Shown here: positions 45,320 to 56,938 of the stretch, piece by piece
How the letters are laid out: each line of letters begins with the position of its first letter
Numbering within the stretch: the stretch's first letter is position 1
NCBI GenBank assembly: GCA_024638385.1
Contig: JAHEKJ010000001.1
Location: 61,595-125,594 of the forward strand
DNA length: 64,000 nucleotides
Origin: Gammaproteobacteria bacterium
Lineage (GTDB): Bacteria > Pseudomonadota > Gammaproteobacteria > GCA-001735895
Reading direction: 5' to 3'
Program-made: the position numbers and the translations under genes
Notes under the pieces: generated by a model
Told to the model about the DNA's origin: nothing
Databases searched by the model: none
Seen by the model: only the letters and a program-made list of their open reading frames with translations

Positions 45320-47052
45320 CCCGGCCATCCGATCGAGCGGCGCGCGATGCCGCCAGAATCTACTTCGGCGGCCGGCATTTTTTCATCCTGCTGGTGATGA
45401 TGAGCCTGCTGCTCGGCCTCATCGGGCGCGGCCTCTACCTGCAGATCGTCGAGCAGGATTTCCTCGCCGACCAGGGCGTGCAGCGCCAGATTCGCACGAT
45501 CGAGACGCCGGCCTACCGCGGCGCGATCCTCGACCGCTTCGGCACGCCGCTGGCGATCAGCACGCCGGTCGATTCGATCTGGGTCAACCCGGCCGAGATC
45601 CTCGAGAACCTGCCCGCGCTGAAACGGGTCGCGGCCAGCCTGGATCTCGATTACGGCGAAACCGTGAGCATGCTGAAACAGCGCGCCAATCGCGAGTTCG
45701 TCTATCTCAAGCGTCAGCTCGAGCCCGAGTTCGCGCGCCGCGTCGCCGGCGACGTCGAAGGCGTCTACCTGCAGCGCGAGTATCACCGCTACTACCCCGC
45801 CGGCGAAGTGGTCTCGCATCTGGTCGGCTTCACCGATATCGACGACCAGGGACAGGAGGGACTCGAACTGGTCTACGACGACTGGCTGCGCGCGCAACCG
45901 GGCGAGCGCCGCGTGATTCGCAACCGGCGCGGCGAAGTGATCGAGGAACTGGCGCAGGTCAAGCGCGCCCGCTCGGGCAACGACATCGTCACCAGCATCG
46001 ACATGCGCCTGCAATACATCGCTTACCGCAGCCTCGCCAAGGCGATAAAATATCACGCCGCGCGCGCCGGTTCGGCGGTGCTGATCGACGCGCGCAGCGG
46101 TGAAATACTGGCCATGGTCAACCAACCTTCCTTCAACCCGAATCACCGCACGTCGATGGCGCCCGCGCAGCTGCGCAACCGCGCCCTGACCGACGTGTTC
46201 GAGCCCGGCTCGGCGATCAAGCCGTTCACGCTCGCGGCCGCGCTCGACAGCGGTCGGCTGCGGCCCGACAGCCGCATCGATACGTCGCCGGGTCACCTGA
46301 TGGTCAGCGGCCACCCGGTCAAGGATATCCGCAATTTCGGTCAGCTCGACCTCGCCGGCATCCTGCGCAAGTCGAGCAACGTCGGCGCGTCGCGCATCGC
46401 GCTCGCCCTCGATCGCGAGGAACTGTGGCAGGGATTTCGCAATTACGGTTTCGGCGAGGTCACCGGGCTGGCTTTCCCGGCCGAGGCGTCGGGGTATTTT
46501 CGTCATTTCACGCAGTGGCAGCCGCTGGACCACGCGACCATGGGTTTCGGCTACGGTATCTCGCTATCGATCACCCAGCTTGCGCGCGCCTACGCCGTGA
46601 TCGCGAACCGCGGCCGCCTGCCCGAACTCAGCCTGCTGCGGCGCGAACCGCCGGCGCGTCGCGACAACGAAATCTCGCGCCACGTCATGAAAGCGACGAC
46701 CGCGCGCCAGTTGCTGCAAATGCTGACCGAAGTCGTCGGGCCCAAGGGCACCGCGCAGTCGGCCGCGGTGCCCGGATACCGGGTCGCCGGCAAGACCGGC
46801 ACCGCCAAGAAGAGCGTCGATGGCGGCTACCGCAAGGACAACTACGTCGCGGTTTTCGCCGGCATCGCGCCGGCCAGCGATCCGCGCCTGGTGATGGCCG
46901 TCATGATTGACGAGCCGACGCAGAACGGCTACTACGGCGGCGTCGTCGCCGCGCCGGTGTTCCAGGAAGTCATCACCAACGCGTTGCGGATTCTCGACGT
47001 GCCGCCGGACGACCTGCCGGCGCTGGCGCAGGGCGCGGGGCAGGGGGCATGA
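45316..47052 (+). CDS. ftsI: Peptidoglycan D,D-transpeptidase FtsI (PBP3)
   Basis: Septal class B penicillin-binding protein. The start is the ATG at 45316, giving 578 residues: one N-terminal membrane helix (about 18-40), a pedestal domain, and the transpeptidase domain with SxxK in EPGSAIKP, SxN in KSSNVGAS and KTG in AGKTGTAKK. The C terminus is an Ala/Gly-rich tail. It works with FtsW as the septal synthase pair. Confidence 0.97.
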   Translation: MTRPSDRAARDAARIYFGGRHFFILLVMMSLLLGLIGRGLYLQIVEQDFLADQGVQRQIRTIETPAYRGAILDRFGTPLAISTPVDSIWVNPAEILENLPALKRVAASLDLDYGETVSMLKQRANREFVYLKRQLEPEFARRVAGDVEGVYLQREYHRYYPAGEVVSHLVGFTDIDDQGQEGLELVYDDWLRAQPGERRVIRNRRGEVIEELAQVKRARSGNDIVTSIDMRLQYIAYRSLAKAIKYHAARAGSAVLIDARSGEILAMVNQPSFNPNHRTSMAPAQLRNRALTDVFEPGSAIKPFTLAAALDSGRLRPDSRIDTSPGHLMVSGHPVKDIRNFGQLDLAGILRKSSNVGASRIALALDREELWQGFRNYGFGEVTGLAFPAEASGYFRHFTQWQPLDHATMGFGYGISLSITQLARAYAVIANRGRLPELSLLRREPPARRDNEISRHVMKATTARQLLQMLTEVVGPKGTAQSAAVPGYRVAGKTGTAKKSVDGGYRKDNYVAVFAGIAPASDPRLVMAVMIDEPTQNGYYGGVVAAPVFQEVITNALRILDVPPDDLPALAQGAGQGA

Positions 47053-48572
47053 TGCCGATGGTCGCCAATCCCGGTATGCGCCTGTCGGACCTGCTCGCCG
47101 GTTTCGCGACGCGCGCGCCGGTGCCGCCGATCGAGATTCGCGCGATCTCGAGCAACAGCGCCAGCATCGAGCCCGATTCGGCGTTCGTCGCCCTGCCCGG
47201 ACTCACCACCAACGGCATCGACCACGCGATCGACGCGGTCAAGGCCGGCGCGGTCGCGGTCATTTACGACGCCGGCGATGCCTACGCCGCCGAGCGCGTC
47301 GCGCTGTTGCAAAAACAGGTCAAGGCGCAATGGATCGGCGTCGACGGGCTGATCGAGGCCAACGGCTTCATCGTCAGTCGCTTTTTCGGCGATCCGGGCA
47401 AGGCCATGACCATCGTCGGCGTCACCGGCACCGACGGCAAGTCGAGCGTGACGCATCTGCTGACCCAGGCGTTAACCCGCCTCGGCAAGCGTTGCGCCAG
47501 CATCGGCACGCTCGGCTACGGCATCGGCAACCGCCTGACTCCGGAGCAGTTGACGACGCCCGACGCGGTCACGCTGCAGTCGCGGCTGTTCGCCTTCCAG
47601 CAGCAGCGCTGCGACACGGTCGTTATGGAAGTATCGTCGCACGCGCTCGCGCAGTACCGCGTCAACGGTTGCGACTTCGACATCGCGGTTTTGACCAACC
47701 TCGGCCGCGACCACCTCGATTACCACGGCGACCTCGACCGCTACGCCGAGGCCAAGGCGCGGCTGTTTCACGATTTCGACCTGTCCGGCCGGGTGCTCAA
47801 CGCCGACGACGAATTTGGCCGCCGGCTCGGCGCCGCGGTCGAGGCCGAGAGCCTGGTACGCTACTCGGTTTCGTCGCCGGCGGCGCAACCGGCCGAGGTC
47901 AGCCTGATCGCCTGCGACCTGACCGCGACCGGGCAGAACGTGCGCGCGCTGACCCCGCTCGGCGAAGTCACCGCGGTCACCGCGCTGATCGGCGGCTTCA
48001 ACGTCGCCAACACGCTGGCCTGCATCGCGACGCTGGTCGCGCTCGGGCTCGATCACAACCAGCTCGAGCTGGCGATCAAGGACCTGCAACCGATCCCCGG
48101 GCGGATGGAGAAGTTCGGCGGTGGTCCCGCGCAGGCCGCGGCGGTTGTCGATTTCGCGCACACCGAGCAAGCCCTGCGCGCCTGCCTCGCGGCCAGCCGT
48201 GAGCATGCCCGCGGCCGGCTTTGGTGCGTGTTCGGTTGCGGCGGCGACCGCGACCCCGGCAAGCGTCCCGCCATGGGTCGCGCGGCCGAGGAGCTCGCCG
48301 ATCGCGTCATCGTCACCGACGACAACCCGCGCCGCGAATCGCCGGAGAAGATCGTCGCCGCAATCCTCGCCGGCATGGAGCGCCCGGATCGGGCCTGCGT
48401 CGTGCACAACCGCCAGGCCGCGATCGAATACGCGCTGAGCCAGGCCGCACCCGACGACCTGGTCGTGGTGGCCGGCAAGGGACACGAGCAGGATCAGATC
48501 GTCGGCAGCGAGCGGCGGCCGTTCAGTGATCGCCACGTGGTCGCGCAGATTCTCGGGGTGGCGCGTGATTAG
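47049..48572 (+). CDS. murE: UDP-MurNAc-L-Ala-D-Glu meso-DAP ligase
   Basis: Adds the third stem-peptide residue. The 507-residue Mur ligase has the ATP loop GVTGTDGKSSV. The substrate-specificity motif DDNPR selects meso-diaminopimelate over lysine, so the organism has DAP-type peptidoglycan as expected for a Gram-negative. It overlaps ftsI as ATGA and murF by 8 bases. Confidence 0.97.
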   Translation: MMPMVANPGMRLSDLLAGFATRAPVPPIEIRAISSNSASIEPDSAFVALPGLTTNGIDHAIDAVKAGAVAVIYDAGDAYAAERVALLQKQVKAQWIGVDGLIEANGFIVSRFFGDPGKAMTIVGVTGTDGKSSVTHLLTQALTRLGKRCASIGTLGYGIGNRLTPEQLTTPDAVTLQSRLFAFQQQRCDTVVMEVSSHALAQYRVNGCDFDIAVLTNLGRDHLDYHGDLDRYAEAKARLFHDFDLSGRVLNADDEFGRRLGAAVEAESLVRYSVSSPAAQPAEVSLIACDLTATGQNVRALTPLGEVTAVTALIGGFNVANTLACIATLVALGLDHNQLELAIKDLQPIPGRMEKFGGGPAQAAAVVDFAHTEQALRACLAASREHARGRLWCVFGCGGDRDPGKRPAMGRAAEELADRVIVTDDNPRRESPEKIVAAILAGMERPDRACVVHNRQAAIEYALSQAAPDDLVVVAGKGHEQDQIVGSERRPFSDRHVVAQILGVARD

Positions 48573-49935
48573 CCTGTCGACACACGAGCTGGCCGGTATC
48601 CTCGGCGTCGACGTAAACGGCGTCGTCGACATCGACTTCGACGGCGTCGAGATCGACAGCCGCCGCGATTGCGCCGGCAGGCTGTTTGTCGCGATCCGCG
48701 GCGACAACTTCGACGGCCATGCCTTCGTCGACGCGGCCCGCCAGGGCGGCGCGGCGGCGGCGCTGGTGGAAACGCCGCAGGACAGCGGCATCGCGCAGGT
48801 CGTGGTCGCCGACACGCGCCAGGCCCTGGGCCAGCTGGCGAACGACTGGCGACGCCGCTGCGATCCGCGCGTCATCGCGCTGACCGGTAGTAACGGCAAG
48901 ACCACGGTCAAGGAAATGCTGCACCGGATCCTCGCGCGGCAGGCGCCGACGCTGAAGACGCAGGGCAACTACAACAACGACATCGGCGTGCCGTTGACGC
49001 TGTTCGGCCTCGGCGCCGAGCACGATTTCGCGATCATCGAGATGGGCGCCAACCATCGCGGTGAAATCGCGCGCCTGGCCGAGATCGCAGAGCCCGACAT
49101 CGTCTACGTCAACAACGTCGCCGCGGCGCATCTCGAGGGTTTCGGCGACCTGCAGGGCGTAGTCGAGGCCAAGGGCGAGCTCTACGCCTACTGCACGACC
49201 GCGCAGGCGGCGCTGTTCAATGCCGACGAAGACGCGACGCGCTACTGGCGCGGTCTGTGCGCCGCCGAGACGCAGATGACCTGTGCGCTCGATCGCGACG
49301 CCGACGTCGGCGCGAGCTGGCGGATCCGCGACGGCGGCGTCGAAATCGAGTTCGAAACCGGCGGCGAGAGTCGCGCTTGTCGGCTCGCGGTGCCGGGCGA
49401 GCACAACGTGCGCAACGCGCTGGCCGCGGTTTCGCTTGCGTTGCTCGCCGGCATCGACTTCGCGCAGGCGGTCGCGAGCCTCGACGGCTTCGCCGGCGTC
49501 AAGGGGCGCTTGCAGACGATGTCCGGCCCCGGCCGCAGCCGCCTGATCGACGACAGCTACAACGCCAACCCCGATTCGCTCGAGGCCGGTATCCGCGTGC
49601 TGTGCGCGCTGCCGGGCGAGGCCTGGCTCGCGCTCGGCGACATGGGGGAGCTCGGACCCGGGGCCGCGGATCTGCACCGCGAGGCCGGCCGCCGCGCCCG
49701 CGAGGCCGGCGTTGCGCGCCTGTATACGGTCGGCCCGCTGGCGCGGCTCGCGAGCGACGAGTTCGGCGACGGCGGTGCGAGCTACGACGATATCGATACG
49801 CTGGCCGACGCGGTTCGCGCCGCGCTCGGCCCCGGCGTCAACCTGCTGATCAAGGGTTCGCGCGCCGCGGGCATGGAGCGGCTGGTGGCGAAGTTGCGCG
49901 ACGGCGGCGACGAGGAGCGAGCACATGCTGTATAG
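48565..49935 (+). CDS. murF: UDP-MurNAc-tripeptide D-alanyl-D-alanine ligase
   Basis: Adds D-Ala-D-Ala to complete the cytoplasmic precursor. I use the GTG at 48565 (456 residues), which overlaps the murE end by 8 bases. The track ATG at 48526 would overlap murE by 47 bases. It has the ATP loop [24 protein letters not shown] and [11 protein letters not shown]. It overlaps mraY by 11 bases. Confidence 0.96.
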   Translation: MISLSTHELAGILGVDVNGVVDIDFDGVEIDSRRDCAGRLFVAIRGDNFDGHAFVDAARQGGAAAALVETPQDSGIAQVVVADTRQALGQLANDWRRRCDPRVIALTGSNGKTTVKEMLHRILARQAPTLKTQGNYNNDIGVPLTLFGLGAEHDFAIIEMGANHRGEIARLAEIAEPDIVYVNNVAAAHLEGFGDLQGVVEAKGELYAYCTTAQAALFNADEDATRYWRGLCAAETQMTCALDRDADVGASWRIRDGGVEIEFETGGESRACRLAVPGEHNVRNALAAVSLALLAGIDFAQAVASLDGFAGVKGRLQTMSGPGRSRLIDDSYNANPDSLEAGIRVLCALPGEAWLALGDMGELGPGAADLHREAGRRAREAGVARLYTVGPLARLASDEFGDGGASYDDIDTLADAVRAALGPGVNLLIKGSRAAGMERLVAKLRDGGDEERAHAV

Positions 49936-51007
49936 CCTGGCCGAGTACCTGACGCAGTTCTACAGCGGATTCAACGTCTTCCAGTACCTGACGATGCGCA
50001 CGATCCTGGGCGTGCTGACGGCACTGCTGATCTCGCTGCTCGTCGGGCCGGTCATGATCAATTTCCTCGCCAATTACAAGATCGGGCAGAGCGTGCGCGT
50101 CGACGGCCCGCAAAGCCATCTCGACAAGGCCGGTACGCCGACGATGGGCGGCACGCTGATCCTGGTCGCGATCGTGACCAGCACGATCCTGTGGAGCGAC
50201 CTGTCGTCGCGCTTCGTCTGGATAGTCCTGTTCGTCACCATCGGTTTCGGCACGATCGGCTGGGTCGACGATTTCAAGAAGATCGTCTACGGCAATTCGA
50301 AGGGTCTGTCGGCCAGGGCCAAATACATCTGGCAATCGGTGATCGGGCTCGGCGCCGCGCTGGCGCTGTTTCACACCGCGCAATTCCCGATCGAAACCCA
50401 GCTCATCGTGCCGTTCATCAAGGACATCCTGATCGATCTCGGCTGGTTCTACGTCGTGCTGGCCTACTTCGTCATCGTCGGCTCGAGCAACGCGGTGAAT
50501 CTGACCGACGGCCTCGACGGCCTCGCGATCCTGCCGACGGTACTGGTCGGCGGCGCGCTGGGCGTGTTTGCGTATCTCACCGGCAACTTCAATTTTTCCA
50601 ACTACCTCGGTATTCCCTACGTCCCCGGGGTCGGCGAGATGGTCGTGTTCTGCGGCGCGCTGGTCGGCGCCGGGCTCGGCTTTCTGTGGTTCAACACCTA
50701 CCCGGCGCAGGTCTTCATGGGTGACGTCGGCGCGTTGTCACTCGGCGCCGCGCTCGGCGCGCTCGCGGTCATCGTGCGCCAGGAGCTGGTGCTGTTCATC
50801 ATGGGCGGTATCTTCGTCGTCGAGACGGTGTCGGTCATGCTGCAGGTCGCGTCGTTCAAGTTGACCGGCCGGCGGCTGTTCCGGATGGCGCCGCTGCACC
50901 ATCATTTCGAACTCAAGGGCTGGCCCGAGCCGCGCATCATCGTGCGTTTCTGGATCATCACAGTGGTGCTGGTGCTGATCGGGCTCGCCAGTCTGAAGAT
51001 CCGGTGA
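49925..51007 (+). CDS. mraY: Phospho-MurNAc-pentapeptide transferase
   Basis: Integral membrane enzyme that loads the muramyl-pentapeptide onto undecaprenyl phosphate, forming lipid I. The 360-residue protein has ten predicted helices, the Asp-rich GWVDDFKK and [10 protein letters not shown] loops, and the C-terminal [13 protein letters not shown] signature containing the HHH motif. Confidence 0.97.
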   Translation: MLYSLAEYLTQFYSGFNVFQYLTMRTILGVLTALLISLLVGPVMINFLANYKIGQSVRVDGPQSHLDKAGTPTMGGTLILVAIVTSTILWSDLSSRFVWIVLFVTIGFGTIGWVDDFKKIVYGNSKGLSARAKYIWQSVIGLGAALALFHTAQFPIETQLIVPFIKDILIDLGWFYVVLAYFVIVGSSNAVNLTDGLDGLAILPTVLVGGALGVFAYLTGNFNFSNYLGIPYVPGVGEMVVFCGALVGAGLGFLWFNTYPAQVFMGDVGALSLGAALGALAVIVRQELVLFIMGGIFVVETVSVMLQVASFKLTGRRLFRMAPLHHHFELKGWPEPRIIVRFWIITVVLVLIGLASLKIR

Positions 51008-52353
51008 TGCTCGACGTGAAGCGACAGATCAAAGCGCTCCCCGACGTCAATTATCTCGTGGTGGGTCTCGGCCTGACCGGTTACTCGGTGGCAAGCTTCC
51101 TGCTCGCGCGCGGCTACCGGTGCCGGGTGCAGGATACGCGCGAGCTGCCGCCTTACCTCGGTCGGTTGCAGCAGCATTTCGGCGACGTCGACTTCAACCC
51201 GCGACCACTCGACGACGCGCTGATCGCGTGGGCCGACGCGCTCGTCGTCAGCCCGGGTCTGTCGGTACACACGCCGGAAATACAGCGCGCGGTCAGTCGC
51301 GGCAAGGGAATTCTCGGCGACATCGAGCTGTTCGCGCGGCTGGCCGAAGCCCCGGTGATCGCGATTACCGGCTCGAACGGCAAAAGCACGGTGACGACGC
51401 TGGTCGGTGAAATGATTCGCGATGACGGCCGCGCGGTCGCGGTCGGCGGCAATCTCGGCAGGCCGGCGCTCGACCTGCTCGCGGATAATCCGGAATTCTT
51501 CGTGCTCGAACTGTCGAGCTACCAGCTCGAGACCACCCATTCGTTGCGCCCGCGGGTCGCCGCGGTGCTGAACCTGTGCGAGGATCACCTCGACCGCTAC
51601 GCGAGCTACCGCGACTATGTCGACGCCAAGCTGCGCATTTACCGCAACGCCGAAATCTGCGTCAGCAATGCCGACGACCCGCCGACTCACCACGACTCGC
51701 ACGATATCCGCTTCAGTCTCGACCCGGCGGCCGACGCCGAATTCCGCCTCGGCGAGGACGACGACGGTCACTGGCTAGGGCACCGCGACGAGGCCTGGGT
51801 CCGCACCGACGAACTGCGGCTCTCGGGCCGGCATAACTGGGCCAACGGCCTCGCCGCGATGGCGATCGCGCACGCGCTCGGCATCGGTCGCGACGCGATC
51901 GTCGACGCGCTCACGGGCTTCGGCGGCATCCCGCACCGCAGCCAGTTCGTCGCCGAGATCGACGGGGTCGAATACGTCAACGATTCGAAAGCGACCAACG
52001 TCGGCGCGGCGCAGGCATCGATCGAAGGTCGCGATCGCCCGGTTATCCTGATCGCCGGCGGGCTTTCGAAGGGGGCCGACATGACGGTCATGGCGGACGC
52101 GCTGCGGCGCAAGGTCCGCCACGTGTTGCTGTTCGGCGAGGATGCATCCCGGCTCGAAGCCGCCTGGCAGAACGCGACCGTGATCGAGCGCGTGCGTGAC
52201 ATGCGCGAAGCGGTCGTGCGCGCTTGCGAGATCGCCGAGCGCGGCGATTGCGTGTTGCTGGCGCCGGCCTGCGCGAGCTTCGACATGTATCCGAAGTTCG
52301 AGGCCCGCGGCGACGATTTCATGGCCCGGGTACGGGAGCTGGAGCATGAGTAG
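51007..52353 (+). CDS. murD: UDP-MurNAc-L-Ala D-glutamate ligase
   Basis: Adds D-Glu to UDP-MurNAc-L-Ala. I take the ATG at 51007 (448 residues), which shares one base with the mraY stop; a GTG immediately before it is an alternative. Typical features are the N-terminal Rossmann GLGLTGYSVASFL, ATP loop AITGSNGKSTV, and YVNDSKATNVGAA near the C-terminal domain. Confidence 0.97.
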   Translation: MLDVKRQIKALPDVNYLVVGLGLTGYSVASFLLARGYRCRVQDTRELPPYLGRLQQHFGDVDFNPRPLDDALIAWADALVVSPGLSVHTPEIQRAVSRGKGILGDIELFARLAEAPVIAITGSNGKSTVTTLVGEMIRDDGRAVAVGGNLGRPALDLLADNPEFFVLELSSYQLETTHSLRPRVAAVLNLCEDHLDRYASYRDYVDAKLRIYRNAEICVSNADDPPTHHDSHDIRFSLDPAADAEFRLGEDDDGHWLGHRDEAWVRTDELRLSGRHNWANGLAAMAIAHALGIGRDAIVDALTGFGGIPHRSQFVAEIDGVEYVNDSKATNVGAAQASIEGRDRPVILIAGGLSKGADMTVMADALRRKVRHVLLFGEDASRLEAAWQNATVIERVRDMREAVVRACEIAERGDCVLLAPACASFDMYPKFEARGDDFMARVRELEHE

Positions 52354-53533
52354 CCAGGCGATTCGCAACGCCGACCGGATCGACGCGCGGGGCCTCGAGA
52401 TTGCGCCGGGCTACGACCGGGTGATCCTGCTGCTGTACGCGATACTCGTCTGCATCGGCCTGGTCATGGTCACCTCGGCGTCGATCGGCATCGCCGACCA
52501 GCAAACCCAGGACCCGTTCTATTATGCCAAGCGCCAGTTTCTGCGGATCCTGCTCGGCATCGCGTTGCTGTGGTTCGCGAGCCGGATTCCGCTCGCTTTC
52601 TGGAAGCATCACGGCATGTTGCTGATGCTCGGCTCGATCGTATTGCTCGCCTGCGTGCTGATCCCGGGCGTCGGCCATACCGTCAACGGAGCCACCCGCT
52701 GGCTCAATTTCGGCCTGTTCACGTTCCAGGTTTCGGAAATCGCCAAGCTGTTTCTGGTGATCTATCTTTCGGGTTACCTCGTGCGGCGCAGCGAGGAAGT
52801 GCAGACCAACCCGATGGGCTTTCTCAAGCCGATGATCATCCTCGCGCTGGCCAGCGGGCTGCTCGTGCTCGAGCCGGATTTCGGCGCCGCCGCGGTCCTG
52901 CTGGCCACCGGGCTCGGCATGACTTATCTCGGTGGCGTGCGTTTCGGCCAGTTCTTTCTATTCGTCGTCGGCACGCTGTGCATCATGGGCCTGCTCGCGA
53001 TCTCGTCGCCATACCGGCTCGCGCGGATCACGTCATTCATCGATCCCTGGGCCGACCCGTTCAACAGCGGGTTTCAGCTCACGCAGTCGTTGATCGCGAT
53101 CGGCAGCGGCGGCTGGTTCGGCAACGGCCTCGGCGGCAGCATCCAGAAACTGTTCTACCTGCCGGAAGCGCACACCGATTTCATGTTCGCGATCTTTGCC
53201 GAGGAATTCGGTTTCGTCGGCCAGCTCTTACTGATCGGCCTGTTCGCGCTGTTCGTGCTGCGCTGTTTCGGCATCGCGCGCGCGGCGCTGGGGCGCGAGC
53301 AAGCCTTCGCCGGCTACCTGGCCTACGGCGTCGGCCTGCTGGTCGGCCTGCAGGCGATCGTCAACATCGGCGTCAGCATGGGCGCGCTGCCGACCAAGGG
53401 CCTGACGCTGCCGTTCATCAGCTATGGCGGCAACAGCATTCTCGCGATGTCGTTCGCGGTCGGCCTGTTGCTGCGCGTCTACTACGAGTGCGAGACCGGC
53501 GACGACGCGCCGGCGCCGCGGCGGGCCCGATGA
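52346..53533 (+). CDS. ftsW: Septal peptidoglycan glycosyltransferase FtsW
   Basis: SEDS-family polymerase making septal glycan strands with FtsI. The true start is the ATG at 52346 (395 residues), overlapping murD by 8 bases. Ten transmembrane helices are predicted, with [11 protein letters not shown], the catalytic-region LEPDFGAA and the C-terminal [11 protein letters not shown] signature. Confidence 0.96.
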   Translation: MSSQAIRNADRIDARGLEIAPGYDRVILLLYAILVCIGLVMVTSASIGIADQQTQDPFYYAKRQFLRILLGIALLWFASRIPLAFWKHHGMLLMLGSIVLLACVLIPGVGHTVNGATRWLNFGLFTFQVSEIAKLFLVIYLSGYLVRRSEEVQTNPMGFLKPMIILALASGLLVLEPDFGAAAVLLATGLGMTYLGGVRFGQFFLFVVGTLCIMGLLAISSPYRLARITSFIDPWADPFNSGFQLTQSLIAIGSGGWFGNGLGGSIQKLFYLPEAHTDFMFAIFAEEFGFVGQLLLIGLFALFVLRCFGIARAALGREQAFAGYLAYGVGLLVGLQAIVNIGVSMGALPTKGLTLPFISYGGNSILAMSFAVGLLLRVYYECETGDDAPAPRRAR

Positions 53534-54624
53534 ACGCGGCCACGTCAGCCCCGATCCTGATCATGGCGGGCGGCACCGGCGGCCACGTTTTCCCGGCGCT
53601 GGCGGTGGCCGAGTGTCTGCGCGCCCGCGGCGAGACCGTGATCTGGCTCGGCACCCGCGCCGGCCTCGAGGCGCGCGTCGTGCCGGCCGCGGAGTTTGCG
53701 ATCGAATGGCTCGACGTGCAGGGCCTGCGCGGCAAGGGCGCGCTGGCGCTGTTGTTCGCGCCGCTGCGGCTCGTGCGCGCCTGCTGGCAGGCGCTCGGGG
53801 TGCTGCGCCGCCGGCGGCCGAAGGCCGTACTCGGCATGGGCGGCTTCGTCGCCGGCCCCGGCGGGCTGATGGCCTGGCTGTTGCGCATCCCGCTGATCGT
53901 GCACGAGCAAAACGCGATCGCCGGCCTGACCAACCGGATCCTCGGCCGCTTCGCGAACCGGATTTACATCGCCTTTCCCGATGCCGGGGCGGCGCTGCCG
54001 CGCGGCGAATGCATCGGCAACCCGGTGCGCGCGAGCCTCGGCGATCTCGGCGAACCCGCCGCGCGCCTGCGCGCGCGCCTCGAGGCGCCGCTGCAGCTGC
54101 TCGTCATCGGCGGCAGCCTCGGCGCGGCGACGCTCAACCGGGTCGTGCCGCAGGCAATCGCCTGCATCGATCGGGCCGAGCGGCCGCGGGTGCGCCACCA
54201 GTGCGGCGACAGGCATCTCGAAGCCTGCCGGCAGCAATACGCCGAGGCCGGCGTCGACGCCGAAATCGAGGCTTTCATCGACGACATGGGTGCGGCCTAT
54301 GCCTGGGCCGACCTGGTGCTGTGTCGCGCCGGCGCGCTGACCATCGCCGAGCTGACCGCGGCTGGCGTCGGGGCGATCCTGGTGCCGTTTCCGTACGCGG
54401 TCGACAATCACCAGTATCACAACGCGCGCTTTCTCGAGCAGGCCGGCGCCGCGCAAATCCTGCTCGACGCCGAGCTCGGCGCCGAGGGCCTGGCGCTGAA
54501 GCTGCGCTATTTCCAGCAAAACCGCGCGCTGCTGATCGAGATGGCGACGCGCGCGCGAGCCCAGTTCCGCGGCGACGCGAGCCAGCGGCTGGCCGACGGC
54601 GTACTGGCGGAGGCGCGGGCATGA
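53530..54624 (+). CDS. murG: Lipid II synthase (N-acetylglucosaminyltransferase MurG)
   Basis: Peripheral inner-membrane GT-B enzyme adding GlcNAc to lipid I. Start at the ATGA overlap with ftsW, 364 residues. The glycine-rich loops [13 protein letters not shown] and [10 protein letters not shown] bind the lipid-linked acceptor, and the C-terminal [15 protein letters not shown] binds UDP-GlcNAc. Confidence 0.97.
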   Translation: MNAATSAPILIMAGGTGGHVFPALAVAECLRARGETVIWLGTRAGLEARVVPAAEFAIEWLDVQGLRGKGALALLFAPLRLVRACWQALGVLRRRRPKAVLGMGGFVAGPGGLMAWLLRIPLIVHEQNAIAGLTNRILGRFANRIYIAFPDAGAALPRGECIGNPVRASLGDLGEPAARLRARLEAPLQLLVIGGSLGAATLNRVVPQAIACIDRAERPRVRHQCGDRHLEACRQQYAEAGVDAEIEAFIDDMGAAYAWADLVLCRAGALTIAELTAAGVGAILVPFPYAVDNHQYHNARFLEQAGAAQILLDAELGAEGLALKLRYFQQNRALLIEMATRARAQFRGDASQRLADGVLAEARA

Positions 54625-56048
54625 CGCTGTCGTCGAAACATTTCATGCGGCGCATCCGCAACATCCACTTCACCGGCATCGGCGGCGCCGGCATGAGCGG
54701 CATCGCCGAGGTCTTCCATAACCTGGGTTATCGCATCACCGGCTCCGACATCGCCGACAATGCGATGGTGCGCCACCTGCGCGACCTCGGGATCGACGTC
54801 ACGATCGGCCATTCGGCGGCCAACGTCGCCGATGCCCACGTGGTCGTCGTGTCGACCGCGATCGCTACCGACAATCCCGAGCTCGAGGCCGCGCGCGAGG
54901 CGCGCATCCCGGTCGTGCCGCGCGCCGAAATGCTCGCCGAGCTGATGCGTTTTCGTCGCGGCATCGCGGTCGCCGGCACCCACGGCAAGACCACGACGAC
55001 GAGCCTGGTCGCGAGCCTGCTGGCCAAGGGCGACATCGACCCGACCTACGTCATCGGCGGCAAGCTCATCAGCTCGGGTACGCACGCGCGCCTCGGCATG
55101 TCGGATTACCTGGTCGCCGAGGCCGACGAAAGCGACGCGTCCTTTCTCTACCTGCAACCGATGATGGCGATCGTGACCAACATCGACCAGGATCACCTGT
55201 CGACCTACGAGGGTGATTTCGAGCGCCTCAAGCAGACCTTCGTCGAGTTCCTGCACCACCTGCCGTTCTACGGGCTGGCCGTTTTGTGCCTCGACGATGC
55301 GGTAGTGCGCGAGATCATGCCCGAGGTCGCGCGTCCGGTGCTGACTTATGGCGAGGCCGCCGAGGCCGACGTCCGCGTCGAGGCGATCGTCGCGCAGGGC
55401 GCGAAAACTCGCTTCGACGTGCGCTTGCCCGACGAGACCGAGACGCTGTCGGTCGAACTCAACCTGACCGGTCGCCACAACGTGCTCAACGCGACCGCGG
55501 CGATCGCGATCGCGTGGGAGCTCGGCGTTTCGCTCGACGCGATCCGCGAGGCGCTGGCCGAGTTTTCCGGCATCGGCCGCCGTTGCCAGATCAGCGACGG
55601 CCTGCGGATCGGTGGCCGCAGGATAATGCACATCGACGATTACGGCCACCATCCGAACGAGATTCGCGCGACCCTCGACGGCATCCGCGCGGCCTGGCCC
55701 GGTCGTCGCCTGGCGGTGCTGTTCCAGCCGCATCGCTATTCGCGCACGCGCGACCTTTTCGAGGATTTCAGCCAGGTGCTGGCCGAGGTCGACCGCCTGA
55801 TCCTGCTCGAGGTATATCCGGCTGGTGAGGCGCACATCAAGGATGCCGACGGCCGCTCGCTGGCGCGTTCGATCCGCGCGCGCGGCAAGGTCGACCCGGT
55901 GTTCGTCGAGAGCCTAGACGGCCTCGACGAGCAGGTCGAATCGGTGCTCGAGGACGGCGACATTTTCGTCACCCTCGGCGCCGGCAGCATCGGCGCCTGG
56001 GCGGCCGGTTTCCTGGCGCGGCACCGACCGGCGGAGCGGGGTAGATGA
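54621..56048 (+). CDS. murC: UDP-MurNAc L-alanine ligase
   Basis: Adds L-Ala, the first stem-peptide residue. Start at the ATGA overlap with murG, 475 residues. The N-terminal [18 protein letters not shown] loop [12 protein letters not shown] and [10 protein letters not shown] are diagnostic. Gene order murG-murC-murB-ddl matches the standard dcw cluster. Confidence 0.97.
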   Translation: MTLSSKHFMRRIRNIHFTGIGGAGMSGIAEVFHNLGYRITGSDIADNAMVRHLRDLGIDVTIGHSAANVADAHVVVVSTAIATDNPELEAAREARIPVVPRAEMLAELMRFRRGIAVAGTHGKTTTTSLVASLLAKGDIDPTYVIGGKLISSGTHARLGMSDYLVAEADESDASFLYLQPMMAIVTNIDQDHLSTYEGDFERLKQTFVEFLHHLPFYGLAVLCLDDAVVREIMPEVARPVLTYGEAAEADVRVEAIVAQGAKTRFDVRLPDETETLSVELNLTGRHNVLNATAAIAIAWELGVSLDAIREALAEFSGIGRRCQISDGLRIGGRRIMHIDDYGHHPNEIRATLDGIRAAWPGRRLAVLFQPHRYSRTRDLFEDFSQVLAEVDRLILLEVYPAGEAHIKDADGRSLARSIRARGKVDPVFVESLDGLDEQVESVLEDGDIFVTLGAGSIGAWAAGFLARHRPAERGR

Positions 56049-56938
56049 ACGTGGCCGGGCAAGTCACATTACGCGGCAGGCTGCATATCGACGAACCGCT
56101 GGCGAAACACACGAGCTGGCGCCTCGGCGGGCCCGCCGACCGCTACTACGTGCCCGCCGATCTCGACGACCTGCAAGTCTTCCTGGCATCGCTCGAGGCC
56201 GACGTCGACGTGCTCTGGATTGGCCTCGGCAGCAATCTGCTGGTGCGCGACGGCGGTATTCGCGGCGCGGTCATCGCGCCGCTCGGCGCGCTCGACCGCA
56301 TCGAGCAGCGCGGCGCCGGCCGCGTCTACGTCGAGTGCGGCGTCAGTTGCGCGAAGCTCGCGAAGTTTTGCAACAAGCAGGGTCTCGCCGGCGGTGATTT
56401 CTTCGCCGGCATCCCGGGCACCGTCGGCGGCGCGCTGGCGATGAACGCCGGCGCTTTCGGCGGCGAGACCTGGCGGGCGGTCGAGCGCGTGATCATGATC
56501 GATCGCGACGGACGCCTGACCGAGCGCGGCGCCGGCGAATTCGAGATTGGCTATCGCCAGGTCGACGGCCCGCAGCGCGAGTGGTTCGTCGCCGCCGAAT
56601 TCGGCTTCGCGGAGCGCGCCGACGGGGAGGCGTCGAATATCCGCGAGCTGCTGCGCCGGCGCAACGAGACCCAGCCGATCGGCCAGCCGTCGTGCGGCTC
56701 GGTGTTCAAGAATCCGCCGGGCGATCACGCCGCGCGGCTGATCGAGGCCGCCGGGCTCAAGGGACACTGCCTCGGCTCGGCCTGCGTCTCGGACAAGCAT
56801 GCCAATTTCATCATCAGCTCGGCCGATACGACCGCCGCCGATGTCGAGGCGCTGATCGGCTTCGTGCGCGAGCGGGTTCGCGAACGCTTCGGCGTCGAAC
56901 TCGAGACCGAGGTACGAATCGTGGGCGAGACGGCATGA
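56045..56938 (+). CDS. murB: UDP-N-acetylenolpyruvoylglucosamine reductase
   Basis: FAD enzyme reducing the MurA product to UDP-MurNAc with NADPH. The 297 residues carry the FAD-binding [15 protein letters not shown] and [16 protein letters not shown], and the catalytic Ser in [11 protein letters not shown]. The lack of an extra long insertion suggests a type II-like (shorter) MurB, unlike the roughly 340-residue E. coli form. Confidence 0.95.
   Translation: MNVAGQVTLRGRLHIDEPLAKHTSWRLGGPADRYYVPADLDDLQVFLASLEADVDVLWIGLGSNLLVRDGGIRGAVIAPLGALDRIEQRGAGRVYVECGVSCAKLAKFCNKQGLAGGDFFAGIPGTVGGALAMNAGAFGGETWRAVERVIMIDRDGRLTERGAGEFEIGYRQVDGPQREWFVAAEFGFAERADGEASNIRELLRRRNETQPIGQPSCGSVFKNPPGDHAARLIEAAGLKGHCLGSACVSDKHANFIISSADTTAADVEALIGFVRERVRERFGVELETEVRIVGETA

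Noticed and set aside
46907-48202. 431-codon plus-strand ORF over murE
   Set aside because: Shadow frame of murE with no ATP-binding motif of its own.
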